In this document: in pieces, positions 1 to 5,593 of the stretch
Layout: each line of letters begins with the position of its first letter
Position numbering within the stretch: the first letter of the stretch is position 1
Assembly (NCBI GenBank): GCA_945224895.1
Contig: CALYNW010000062.1
Coordinates: 1 to 6,349, forward strand
DNA: 6,349 bases
From: an uncultured Clostridia bacterium
Lineage (GTDB): Bacteria > Bacillota > Clostridia > Oscillospirales > Acutalibacteraceae
Direction: 5' to 3'
Notes under the pieces: generated by a model
Told to the model about the DNA's origin: nothing
Database searches by the model: none
What the model saw: the letters and a program-made list of their open reading frames with translations, nothing else
Position numbers and translations under genes: made by a program

Positions 1-489
1 GATTTACCTGTTCTCAAGGAGCAGTACCAAATACTTGCAGATGAAATGCTCAGACGATACAGAAAGGGTAACGGCTTTACATTTTATCACTATATGATTG
101 ACCTTGACGCAGGTCCCTGTATTGTTAAAAGAGTATCGGGTTGCGGAGTAGGTACAGAGTATCTCGCCGTTACACCAAGCGGAGAGCTTTACCCCTGCCA
201 TCAGTTTGTAGGTGATGAAAAATTCCTTTTGGGTGATATATGGAAGGGCGTTACCAATAAGGAAGTATTAAATCAGTTTGAGCAGTGTAATGTCTATTCT
301 CATAAGGAATGTAAGGACTGCTTTGCAAAGCTTTACTGCTCGGGCGGTTGCGCCGCCAATGCTTACCACACTACAGGCAGTGTAAACGGCGTTTACGATT
401 TCGGCTGTGAGCTTCACAGAAAGCGTATCGAATGTGCCGTAATGCTTAAGGTAGCCGAAGCAGAGGAAGGCTTTAAGGTGGAATATTAA
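1..489 (+). CDS. scfB: SCIFF peptide thioether maturase ScfB (radical SAM/SPASM), 3' part only
   Basis: The reading frame is open from base 1 to a TAA stop and encodes the last 162 residues; the start and the radical SAM core (CxxxCxxC) lie outside the window. The fragment carries the full SPASM cysteine pattern: C48-x12-G-x4-C66, then C104-x2-C107-x5-C113-x3-C117, then C136. These cysteines are expected to ligate two auxiliary 4Fe-4S clusters. The segments YPCHQFVG, CFAKLYCSGGCAAN and GCELHRKRIECA are close to what I recall of the SCIFF maturases CteB/ScfB. By family knowledge, this cytosolic enzyme forms Cys-to-residue thioether cross-links in a small Cys-rich precursor (SCIFF, six cysteines in forty-five residues), whose gene normally lies just upstream. 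Two further cysteines (C40, C96) are present, plus C145 near the end. The final tail EGFKVEY follows the conserved KVAEAEE end. Another SPASM peptide maturase is the main alternative, but the match to SCIFF maturases is strong. Confidence 0.9.
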   Translation, partial: DLPVLKEQYQILADEMLRRYRKGNGFTFYHYMIDLDAGPCIVKRVSGCGVGTEYLAVTPSGELYPCHQFVGDEKFLLGDIWKGVTNKEVLNQFEQCNVYSHKECKDCFAKLYCSGGCAANAYHTTGSVNGVYDFGCELHRKRIECAVMLKVAEAEEGFKVEY

Positions 490-525
490 ATTAGGGTTTG
501 TAGGTGTGTTACTGTAACAAACTTT

Positions 526-582
526 CGTAGGGGCTTGCATTGCAAGCCCGTTATAAGCGGGCGACCACTGGTCGCCCCTACG
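526..582. repeat. 57-bp nested palindromic repeat (REP/MITE-like)
   Basis: The element is bounded by a perfect 9-bp inverted repeat (526-534 CGTAGGGGC, 574-582 GCCCCTACG). Inside are two perfect hairpins, each with 9-bp arms around a single central base: 531-539/541-549 (GGGCTTGCA) and 559-567/569-577 (GGGCGACCA). The sequence joining them can also pair as GCCCG/CGGGC (546-550/558-562). The element is far more GC-rich than its surroundings and can fold as a three-way or cloverleaf structure on either strand. It lies between the convergent scfB and phosphofructokinase genes. From memory, related GTAGGGGC...GCCCCTAC palindromes are dispersed in intergenic regions of many Clostridia, but only one copy is in this window, so dispersal cannot be shown here. 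It may be a non-autonomous mobile or REP-like element, or may help end transcription. Confidence 0.75.
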
Positions 583-638
583 GTGATTTCACACCTGAAC
601 ATCTCGACAAATACTAATTTGTTAATACGATAAAAAGC

Positions 639-670
639 AAAAATCCGCAGGGTATTTCCTGCGGATTTTT
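639..670. terminator. Bidirectional intrinsic terminator between scfB and the PPi-PFK gene
   Basis: A perfect 8-bp GC-rich stem (TCCGCAGG 644-651, CCTGCGGA 658-665) with a 6-base loop is flanked by A5 on the left (639-643) and T5-6 on the right (666-671), so the stem extends to 13 bp. Read rightward it ends in TTTTTTATT and can stop scfB transcripts. Read leftward it ends in TTTTTGCTTTTTA and can stop the phosphofructokinase transcript. The hairpin abuts the TAA stop of the phosphofructokinase gene (670-672), so that gene has essentially no 3' untranslated spacer before the terminator. Confidence 0.85.
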
Positions 671-1914
671 TATTCCCTGTATTTCTGCTTTTTGATATCA
701 AGATGTGAAATATCAATATAATCGGGCAGACCGTTTCTGTAAGGCATTTGTACAACACCCTCAATCAGCGGGTTAAGATAATCAATCATTTCCTGTGTAC
801 CATCATGTCCGTCGCTGTTACTCCATTCAAGGGGCACGGTTTTTTCTGCATTTGCAACAACTGAAACGTCTTCTGTTTTATATTCAACGCTGTATGGAAT
901 ATTTGATGTTCTTTTAAGAGTGGAGAAAACTCCTGTCTGTCCTTTAATAGCCGCCTTTACTGCCACAGTACCTAAATTGAAAGCCTCCTCAACATCTGTC
1001 AGAGAGGAGATGTGACCGCCGCTTCTTTGTAGAACGCTTGGCTCAAGGGCTCTGACCTTACATCCGATTTCATCTTCAATGCAGGCTTTCAGATATGCTC
1101 CCGTACCACTGAGCATTACGTGACCGAAGCGGTCAACATTACCTTTTTGAGCACATATATATCTTCCGTTTTTATCCTTGAGCCCTTCGCTTACAACCGC
1201 TATTACAGAGTTGTATTCCCTGAGCTTTTGTTTAACATCTGAAATAAATTTTTCTGTTGAAAATGGTACCTCGGGCAGATAAATAAGATGGGGCGCAATG
1301 GAGTCTCCGTGTCTTGCAAGTACAGACGACGCTGTCAGCCAGCCTGCATTTCTTCCCATTGTTTCAATAATATGAACGCTTTTAACATTGTATATGCTTG
1401 TGTCATAAGCAACTGCCCTGACTGCCGAGGAAATATATTTTGCCGCACTGCCGAAGCCGGGGGAGTGGTCTATTCCCACAAGGTCATTGTCAATGGTTTT
1501 CGGTATTCCTGCAATTTTTATATCAATACCGTGGCTGACCGTATATTTTGACAGCTTGTAAACCGTGTCCATTGAGTCGTTTCCGCCGATGTAAAAGAAG
1601 TAACCTATATTCCTTTCTTTAAGCAAATCAATGATTTTTTCATATTCCTTTTCGTCGTTCTTCAACTTGTATCTACAGGAGCCGAGATACATTGCAGGGG
1701 TAAGCTTCATTCTGTTAAGCTCATAGGGATTGCTTTTAAAAATGTCACTAAGATTTATGGTGTTGCCGTCAAGAAAGCCCTCGATACCGTTTATCATTCC
1801 GTATACGATATCAATTTCCTTTTGCCCGAATGCGTAGTCAATGGCACCTGCAAGAGATGAATTTATAACTGCCGTAGGTCCTCCCGATTGACCGATAATC
1901 ATATTTTTTGCCAT
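670..1914 (-). CDS. pfp: Pyrophosphate-type 6-phosphofructokinase
   Basis: The 414-residue PfkA-superfamily enzyme phosphorylates fructose 6-phosphate to fructose 1,6-bisphosphate in the cytosol. The phosphate-binding N-terminus is GQSGGPTAVIN (8-18). The donor motif is G110-G-N-D-S114, with Asp113 where ATP enzymes have Gly (E. coli Gly104). The catalytic loop is P138-K-T-I-D-N-D144, with Lys139 where ATP enzymes have Gly124. By established family work, this Asp/Lys pair marks pyrophosphate as donor, which makes the step reversible. Asp142 is the likely catalytic base, and MGRNAGW (186-192) is the sugar-phosphate motif. An in-frame ATG at 1950 would add 12 residues, but I chose ATG 1914: it has AGAGGA at 7 bases and the protein then starts at the conserved MAKNMIIGQSGGP. 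ATG 1950 has no ribosome binding site and lies almost at the predicted transcription start. The gene is monocistronic, divergent from the CoA-transferase operon, and closed by a terminator at its stop codon. Confidence 0.93.
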   Translation of the reverse strand: MAKNMIIGQSGGPTAVINSSLAGAIDYAFGQKEIDIVYGMINGIEGFLDGNTINLSDIFKSNPYELNRMKLTPAMYLGSCRYKLKNDEKEYEKIIDLLKERNIGYFFYIGGNDSMDTVYKLSKYTVSHGIDIKIAGIPKTIDNDLVGIDHSPGFGSAAKYISSAVRAVAYDTSIYNVKSVHIIETMGRNAGWLTASSVLARHGDSIAPHLIYLPEVPFSTEKFISDVKQKLREYNSVIAVVSEGLKDKNGRYICAQKGNVDRFGHVMLSGTGAYLKACIEDEIGCKVRALEPSVLQRSGGHISSLTDVEEAFNLGTVAVKAAIKGQTGVFSTLKRTSNIPYSVEYKTEDVSVVANAEKTVPLEWSNSDGHDGTQEMIDYLNPLIEGVVQMPYRNGLPDYIDISHLDIKKQKYRE

Positions 1915-1921
1915 TAATATA

Positions 1922-1927
1922 TCCTCT
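1922..1927 (-). promoter_or_regulatory. Ribosome binding site fixing the PPi-PFK start at 1914
   Basis: AGAGGA on the minus strand lies 7 bases before the ATG at 1914. No purine-rich site precedes the alternative ATG at 1950, so this site decides the start. Confidence 0.75.
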
Positions 1928-1958
1928 ATTCTGATGCTAAGGAGTTTCATCGGTATAT

Positions 1959-1964
1959 ATTATA
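1959..1964 (-). promoter_or_regulatory. Possible -10 box for the PPi-PFK gene
   Basis: A perfect TATAAT reads on the minus strand. It predicts a transcript start near 1951-1952 and a leader of about 38 bases to the ATG at 1914. The sequence about 17 bases upstream (around 1982-1987) is a poor -35 match (TAAAAT). A TG lies upstream but is one base off the extended -10 spacing. The whole region is A/T-rich, so a chance match is possible. Confidence 0.4.
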
Positions 1965-1987
1965 TGCAATATTTAATAATTATTTTA

Positions 1988-2017
1988 TTGACATTGTGAT
2001 GTAAATTAATGTATTAT
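1988..2017 (+). promoter_or_regulatory. Sigma-A-type promoter for the CoA-transferase operon
   Basis: A perfect -35 TTGACA (1988-1993) is followed after 18 bases by TATTAT (2012-2017), a 5/6 match to the -10 consensus. The transcript would start near 2024, giving a leader of about 50 bases before the ATG at 2075. The promoter lies back to back with the predicted phosphofructokinase promoter, so a factor bound here could affect both. Confidence 0.65.
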
Positions 2018-2060
2018 AAAAATGATATATTTATACAAAAAGTTCATTTCGTAATAATTT

Positions 2061-2066
2061 AAGGGG
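2061..2066 (+). promoter_or_regulatory. Ribosome binding site of the CoA-transferase gene
   Basis: AAGGGG lies 8 bases before the ATG at 2075, a normal distance. A second AGGAG at 2070-2074 touches the start codon directly and is too close to act as the ribosome binding site. Confidence 0.65.
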
Positions 2067-2074
2067 TATAGGAG

Positions 2075-3481
2075 ATGGGTTGGAAAGAAATTTATAAAAG
2101 CAAGCTTGTCACTGCCGAGGAGGCAATTAAAGCAATTCACGATAACGACAAGGTTGTAACAGGATTTGGTTGCGGAGAGCCTTTCGCAATAGAAAGGGCT
2201 CTTGTTGAGCATTATGAGAATTATCATAATGTTGAAATAATAAATATGCTTACCTTGGGGGACTCCCCTTGGTGCAGACCTGAAATGAAGGGACATTTCA
2301 CCTTAAATTGCCTTTTTGCATCACCAAGCAACAGAAAGGCTATTTCAAGCGGTGTCAGCGAATTTACAACCTCTCATTTTTATGAGATACCCGAGATTAT
2401 AAAGAATTATATCTGTCCGAGAGTAAGTGTAGTTATGGTTTCACCTCCCGATGAGCATGGCTATGTTTCCTTCGGAACTACTGTTGATTATACAAGAGGA
2501 ACTACAGATTACTGCGAGATTGTTATTGCGCAGGTAAATAAATATATGCCCAGAACCTTTGGCAACAGTATTAAGCACGTAAGAGATTTTACATATTTTG
2601 TTGAGTATGACGAAAAGCTTCCCGAGGTTAAGGGTGTTGAAATTACCGATACGGAAATGAAAATCGGTAAATACTGTGCTTCGCTGATTAATGACGGTGA
2701 CTGCCTGCAGCTTGGTATCGGCGGTATACCGAATGCTGTTTGTGCTCAGCTTTGGGATAAAAAGGATTTAGGGCTTCACAGTGAGCTTGTGGGCGACGGT
2801 GTAGTTGATTTACTTGAAGCAGGCATCATTAATAACAAGAAAAAGCAGACCAATATTTACAGAACCGTTATCGGTGCCGCATTCGGCTCTCAGAAGCTTA
2901 ACGACTATATTAATAACAATCCGTCTGTTGAGCTTCACCCTATCGACTATGTAAATAACCCTATTGAAATTGCGAAAAACGACAATATGGTTTCAATAAA
3001 TTCCTGCCTGCAGGTTGACCTTTTAGGTCAGGTGGTTTCCGATACTGTAGGTCTTAATCAGTATTCAGCCGTAGGCGGTCAGGTGGATTTTGTCAGAGGC
3101 GCTACTATGAGTAAGGGCGGACGTTCAATTATCGCTATGCCCTCAACGGCAAAGGGCGGTATGATTTCAAGAATTGTTCCTCTTATTACGGAGGGCAGTG
3201 CAGTTACCACCCCGAGAAACGACGTCAATTACGTTGTAACGGAATACGGTATTGCTCAGCTTAAGGGTAAAACCTTAAAAGAAAGGGCAAGGGCTCTTAT
3301 TTCTATTGCCCATCCTAAATTCAGACCGCATCTTGTTCTGGAATACACTAAGAGATTCAATGAGGAGCCCTTCTCCAAGGATGAGATATTGGATTATCTG
3401 TCAACTGCAAAGGAGCAGATTAAAGATGGTGTTAAGAGCAAGCTTGCATCTGCCAAGGAAAAATTACAATCAGAAAATTAA
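2075..3481 (+). CDS. Acetyl-CoA hydrolase/transferase family CoA-transferase (AbfT/Cat2-like)
   Basis: The 468-residue cytosolic enzyme moves CoA between acyl-CoA and a free carboxylic acid, probably acetate. It resembles 4-hydroxybutyrate CoA-transferase (AbfT, about 438 residues) throughout. An N-terminal domain carries MVSPPDEHGYVS (121-132). The glycine loop LGIGGIPNAV (213-222) precedes LHSEL (234-238), whose Glu237 aligns with the catalytic Glu238 of AbfT that forms the glutamyl-CoA thioester. The C-terminal CoA-binding signature GGQVDFVRGA (334-343) follows, then the TTPRNDVNYVVTEYGIA block (378-394). About 25-30 charged, Lys-rich residues at the end (around 440-468) exceed the usual family length. 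The natural acid cannot be read from sequence: butyryl-CoA:acetate, 4-hydroxybutyryl-CoA:acetate and other short-chain acids are all possible. No 4-hydroxybutyrate genes are present. It is first in an operon with the E2-like acyltransferase, 41 bases downstream, and has its own promoter. Confidence 0.92.
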   Translation: MGWKEIYKSKLVTAEEAIKAIHDNDKVVTGFGCGEPFAIERALVEHYENYHNVEIINMLTLGDSPWCRPEMKGHFTLNCLFASPSNRKAISSGVSEFTTSHFYEIPEIIKNYICPRVSVVMVSPPDEHGYVSFGTTVDYTRGTTDYCEIVIAQVNKYMPRTFGNSIKHVRDFTYFVEYDEKLPEVKGVEITDTEMKIGKYCASLINDGDCLQLGIGGIPNAVCAQLWDKKDLGLHSELVGDGVVDLLEAGIINNKKKQTNIYRTVIGAAFGSQKLNDYINNNPSVELHPIDYVNNPIEIAKNDNMVSINSCLQVDLLGQVVSDTVGLNQYSAVGGQVDFVRGATMSKGGRSIIAMPSTAKGGMISRIVPLITEGSAVTTPRNDVNYVVTEYGIAQLKGKTLKERARALISIAHPKFRPHLVLEYTKRFNEEPFSKDEILDYLSTAKEQIKDGVKSKLASAKEKLQSEN

Positions 3482-3507
3482 ACGGTTAAATGTCGTATAT
3501 TATTAAA

Positions 3508-3513
3508 AAGGAG
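3508..3513 (+). promoter_or_regulatory. Ribosome binding site fixing the E2-like start at 3523
   Basis: AAGGAG, within AAAAAGGAG, lies 9 bases before the ATG at 3523. The earlier in-frame ATG at 3490 has no such site and would place this motif inside the coding region, so 3523 is the better start. Confidence 0.8.
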
Positions 3514-3522
3514 AACACATCA

Positions 3523-4446
3523 ATGGCATTAGTTAAGAAAGAACGTTTTGGTATCGCACGTAAAATTGTATCAAATATGACGGCGGAAAGCTGGGAGACT
3601 ATCCCACATGCCACGTTAGTATACAATGCAGACGTTACAGAGCTTTTTAAGGAGTGTAAAAAGCTTAATGCCGACTGTACCGATAAGTCAAAGAAAATAA
3701 CAATTAATACGGTTATGCTTAAAATTATCTGTGAGGGATATAAAGCAGCGCCGAAAATGAATACACATCTTGAATTTAATAGAAAGCTCGTAAGAGGTAC
3801 TCTCAAATATTTTGACCATATTGATATTTCAATGCCTATGGTGCTTCCAAGCGGAGAAATGATGACAATTAATATGCACGATATGGGGGATAAAACCCTT
3901 TCTCAAATGACTGCCGATATTAATGACAGCATAAGAAGAGCAAAGAACTCCGATATGAACGAGGTTATGTTTGAGGTTTCCCTCGATAATACTCTTAACG
4001 GACTTAAGCAGGGCAAGGTGCTTCAGGCAATAAGAAGACTTTACGGCTCAAAAATGCCGGGTAAGCATCAGGTTAAGACCTTGAGCGGCTCAAAGAAGAA
4101 GAAGTATTATTCTATTCCTAAAGAGGACCGCCTGACTAAGCACGATATTGAACAGGGTACAACAACTATTTCTAACCTCGGTTCAATTTACAGAGAGCAG
4201 AAGGGCGAATGTTTCCTTCTTGAAATTATCCCACCGCAGACAACTGCTATTGCAGTTAATGCAGCTCAGAAAAGACCTACTGTTGTAACAGACGAAAACG
4301 GTGTTGATAAAATTGAACCAAGGCTTATTCTTCCTCTTACCATCGCCATTGACCACAGAGCCCTTGACTACGGTGATATTGTACCGTTCTTCAGAAGACT
4401 TGATGAGATTTTTGAAAATCCGTCAATTATTCAAAGCTGGAAATAA
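3523..4446 (+). CDS. Stand-alone 2-oxoacid dehydrogenase E2-type acyltransferase (catalytic domain only)
   Basis: The 307-residue protein consists solely of the CoA-dependent acyltransferase (CAT-like) domain of E2 subunits. There is no N-terminal lipoyl domain and no peripheral-subunit-binding domain, and no E1 or E3 gene lies nearby. Matching blocks in order are: RKIVSNMTAESWETIPHATL near the start; ITINTVMLKIICEGYKAAP with NTHLEFN; DISMPMVLPSGEMM; TTTISNLGS (213-221); and the C-terminal active site D277-H278-RAL-D282, with the catalytic His and the Asp four residues later. The Gly that usually follows this Asp is Tyr283 here. Compared with ordinary E2s, about 55-60 residues are inserted between the 'DKTLSQM' helix and TISNLG (roughly 144-203), including a basic SGSKKKK stretch. 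The fold and catalytic His imply transfer of an acyl group from CoA, but the acceptor is unknown. Position 41 bases behind the CoA-transferase suggests shared acyl-CoA metabolism. An extended start at 3490 (318 residues) is possible but lacks a ribosome binding site. Confidence 0.88.
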   Translation: MALVKKERFGIARKIVSNMTAESWETIPHATLVYNADVTELFKECKKLNADCTDKSKKITINTVMLKIICEGYKAAPKMNTHLEFNRKLVRGTLKYFDHIDISMPMVLPSGEMMTINMHDMGDKTLSQMTADINDSIRRAKNSDMNEVMFEVSLDNTLNGLKQGKVLQAIRRLYGSKMPGKHQVKTLSGSKKKKYYSIPKEDRLTKHDIEQGTTTISNLGSIYREQKGECFLLEIIPPQTTAIAVNAAQKRPTVVTDENGVDKIEPRLILPLTIAIDHRALDYGDIVPFFRRLDEIFENPSIIQSWK

Positions 4447-4455
4447 TAAAAAAAT

Positions 4456-4494
4456 AAAGGCTGTATCTTTCCTAAACGGATAGATACAGCCTTT
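4456..4494. terminator. Bidirectional terminator between the E2-like and racemase genes
   Basis: A perfect 13-bp stem (4456-4468 AAAGGCTGTATCT with 4482-4494 AGATACAGCCTTT) is capped by a further TCC/GGA pairing (4470-4472/4478-4480) and a small loop. On the minus strand it is followed by TTTATTTTTTTATTATTT, a strong U-tract for the racemase operon. On the plus strand the T-run (CTTTCTGTTTTC) is weaker but usable for the CoA-transferase operon. It lies 9 bases after the E2-like stop codon and 9 bases from the racemase stop. Confidence 0.88.
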
Positions 4495-4503
4495 CTGTTT
4501 TCG

Positions 4504-5580
4504 CTATTTATATATTCTCTTTATTCTCGGGTTTACCATAAGGGGAGAAATATCAACTGTTGCAAGGTCGCCGACCTTAACATCACTTCCCGTAATATCA
4601 ACTGCCGTGTGAGAAAGTCCTATTTCACCGATAACACTGTACATCCTGCCGTCTATTTTAACATACATCTGCGTTTTTTTCAGATATTTTTTAAGCTGGG
4701 AAAGTACAGAGTGAAAATCAGCGATTTCCTTTTCCTTAGTCAAACCGAAGCCGTCATAGTGGCCGATAGGCACTATGGCGATTTTTGTTTCTCTTTTTGT
4801 TTTGTAAAGTCCGTTGTAGCCGATTGCATATCCCGGGGGAACTGTTTTTGTTTCAATAACTTCTGCCTCAAGACAGCCTATGCGGTTAAGGGGTATCTTG
4901 CTTTTTGTTATAACCCGTCCCGTAAAGGCAGAGCCTATTCTTACGCTGTCAAGACAAACATCTTCAACATTTAAAAGGGCAGGGGAGTTTGCCGCATGGA
5001 TAATTCCCACATCATTGCCTGCTTTTTTTATCTGCTTCATAGTGTCCTTAAACATTTCAAGCTGAGCCTTTGTAAGCTCGGTATTTCTGAAGGCAGAGGA
5101 GAAATGAGTATATGCTCCGATGAATTTAAGATTTTTAAAGCCGTAGCACTTAATTGCGTCCTCAACCTGACTTGGCATAAAGCCGTATCTGCCCATTCCT
5201 GTGTCAATTTTCAGGTGGCATTTTGTAACAACGCCTAATTCAGCTGACACCTTGTCCATAACCTTTGCTGAGTTAAGAGAGCCGATTGTGGCAATACAGC
5301 CGTTTTCGGCAATGATTTTTGCTTCTTCATCAATACCTGTTGAACGCATTACAAGAATATTGCAGTCCTCATCAAGCACGCCTTTAAGCTCCTCAATATC
5401 ATCAACCTCGGTAACCGCAAATGTCTTGATACCGTTATCCTTAAGCACACCTGCAAATTCCTTTATACCGAAGCCGTAGCCGTTTCCCTTTACCACTCCG
5501 ATAACGTCAACTCCGGACTTATCTTTAACAATTTTGATATTTTCTTCAAGCTTATTTTTATCAATTACGTATCTGCTCAT
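4504..5580 (-). CDS. alr: Alanine racemase-family PLP enzyme with altered substrate-entry residues
   Basis: The 358-residue fold-type III PLP enzyme probably interconverts an L- and a D-amino acid in the cytosol. Catalytic features align with Geobacillus Alr: the PLP Lys31 in VVKGNGYGFG (Lys39), Tyr35, Lys124 and Arg131 in HLKIDTGMGRYG, His159 in YTHF, Ser199 in ANSPALL, Arg214 in VRIG (Arg219) and the second base Tyr255 in IGYNG (Tyr265). Residues lining the substrate entrance differ: PIGYADG is PIGHYDG (His274 for Tyr284), and the Met-Asp pair 312-313 is Leu322-Ser323. The C-terminal loop of about 25 residues that holds Tyr354 is deleted, so the chain runs from VDIS almost directly into PRIKRIY. 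The length is slightly below the usual 370-390. The substrate may therefore not be alanine, although this is inference. The gene starts 13 bases after the FemABX stop, with AGGA in that gap, so the two are co-transcribed. It ends at a strong terminator. Confidence 0.88.
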   Translation of the reverse strand: MSRYVIDKNKLEENIKIVKDKSGVDVIGVVKGNGYGFGIKEFAGVLKDNGIKTFAVTEVDDIEELKGVLDEDCNILVMRSTGIDEEAKIIAENGCIATIGSLNSAKVMDKVSAELGVVTKCHLKIDTGMGRYGFMPSQVEDAIKCYGFKNLKFIGAYTHFSSAFRNTELTKAQLEMFKDTMKQIKKAGNDVGIIHAANSPALLNVEDVCLDSVRIGSAFTGRVITKSKIPLNRIGCLEAEVIETKTVPPGYAIGYNGLYKTKRETKIAIVPIGHYDGFGLTKEKEIADFHSVLSQLKKYLKKTQMYVKIDGRMYSVIGEIGLSHTAVDITGSDVKVGDLATVDISPLMVNPRIKRIYK

Positions 5581-5588
5581 TTATTTAG

Positions 5589-5592
5589 TCCT
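5589..5592 (-). promoter_or_regulatory. Ribosome binding site of the racemase gene
   Basis: AGGA (within CAGGAC) on the minus strand lies 8 bases before the ATG at 5580. It falls in the 13-base gap after the FemABX stop codon and supports both the start choice and tight operon linkage. The match is short. Confidence 0.55.
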
Positions 5593-5593
5593 G

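Noticed and set aside
496..522. Small palindrome (TGTTAC-T-GTAACA) just after the scfB stop, with flanking GTTTGT/ACAAAC
   Set aside because: The stem is A/T-rich with a one-base centre and no T-run follows, so it is not a convincing terminator; no regulator site is recognised.
1915..1950. Upstream start of the phosphofructokinase at 1950, adding 12 residues
   Set aside because: No ribosome binding site, the position nearly coincides with the predicted transcript start, and the conserved N-terminus begins at 1914.
1991..2012. Imperfect dyad ACATT...AATGT spanning the CoA-transferase promoter, considered as a Rex or other redox-regulator operator
   Set aside because: Only 5-bp arms match and the middle does not fit the Rex consensus; likely chance in A/T-rich DNA.
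2006..2296. Minus-strand ORF overlapping the CoA-transferase start
   Set aside because: It is antisense to a well-supported gene, has no recognisable domain and no ribosome binding site; a shadow frame.
3490..3522. Upstream start of the E2-like protein at 3490
   Set aside because: It lies 9 bases after the CoA-transferase stop with no purine-rich site, whereas ATG 3523 has AAGGAG at 9 bases.
4609..5479. Several plus-strand ORFs inside the racemase gene
   Set aside because: All are antisense to a gene with clear catalytic motifs and have low-complexity or Cys/Phe-rich translations typical of shadow frames.
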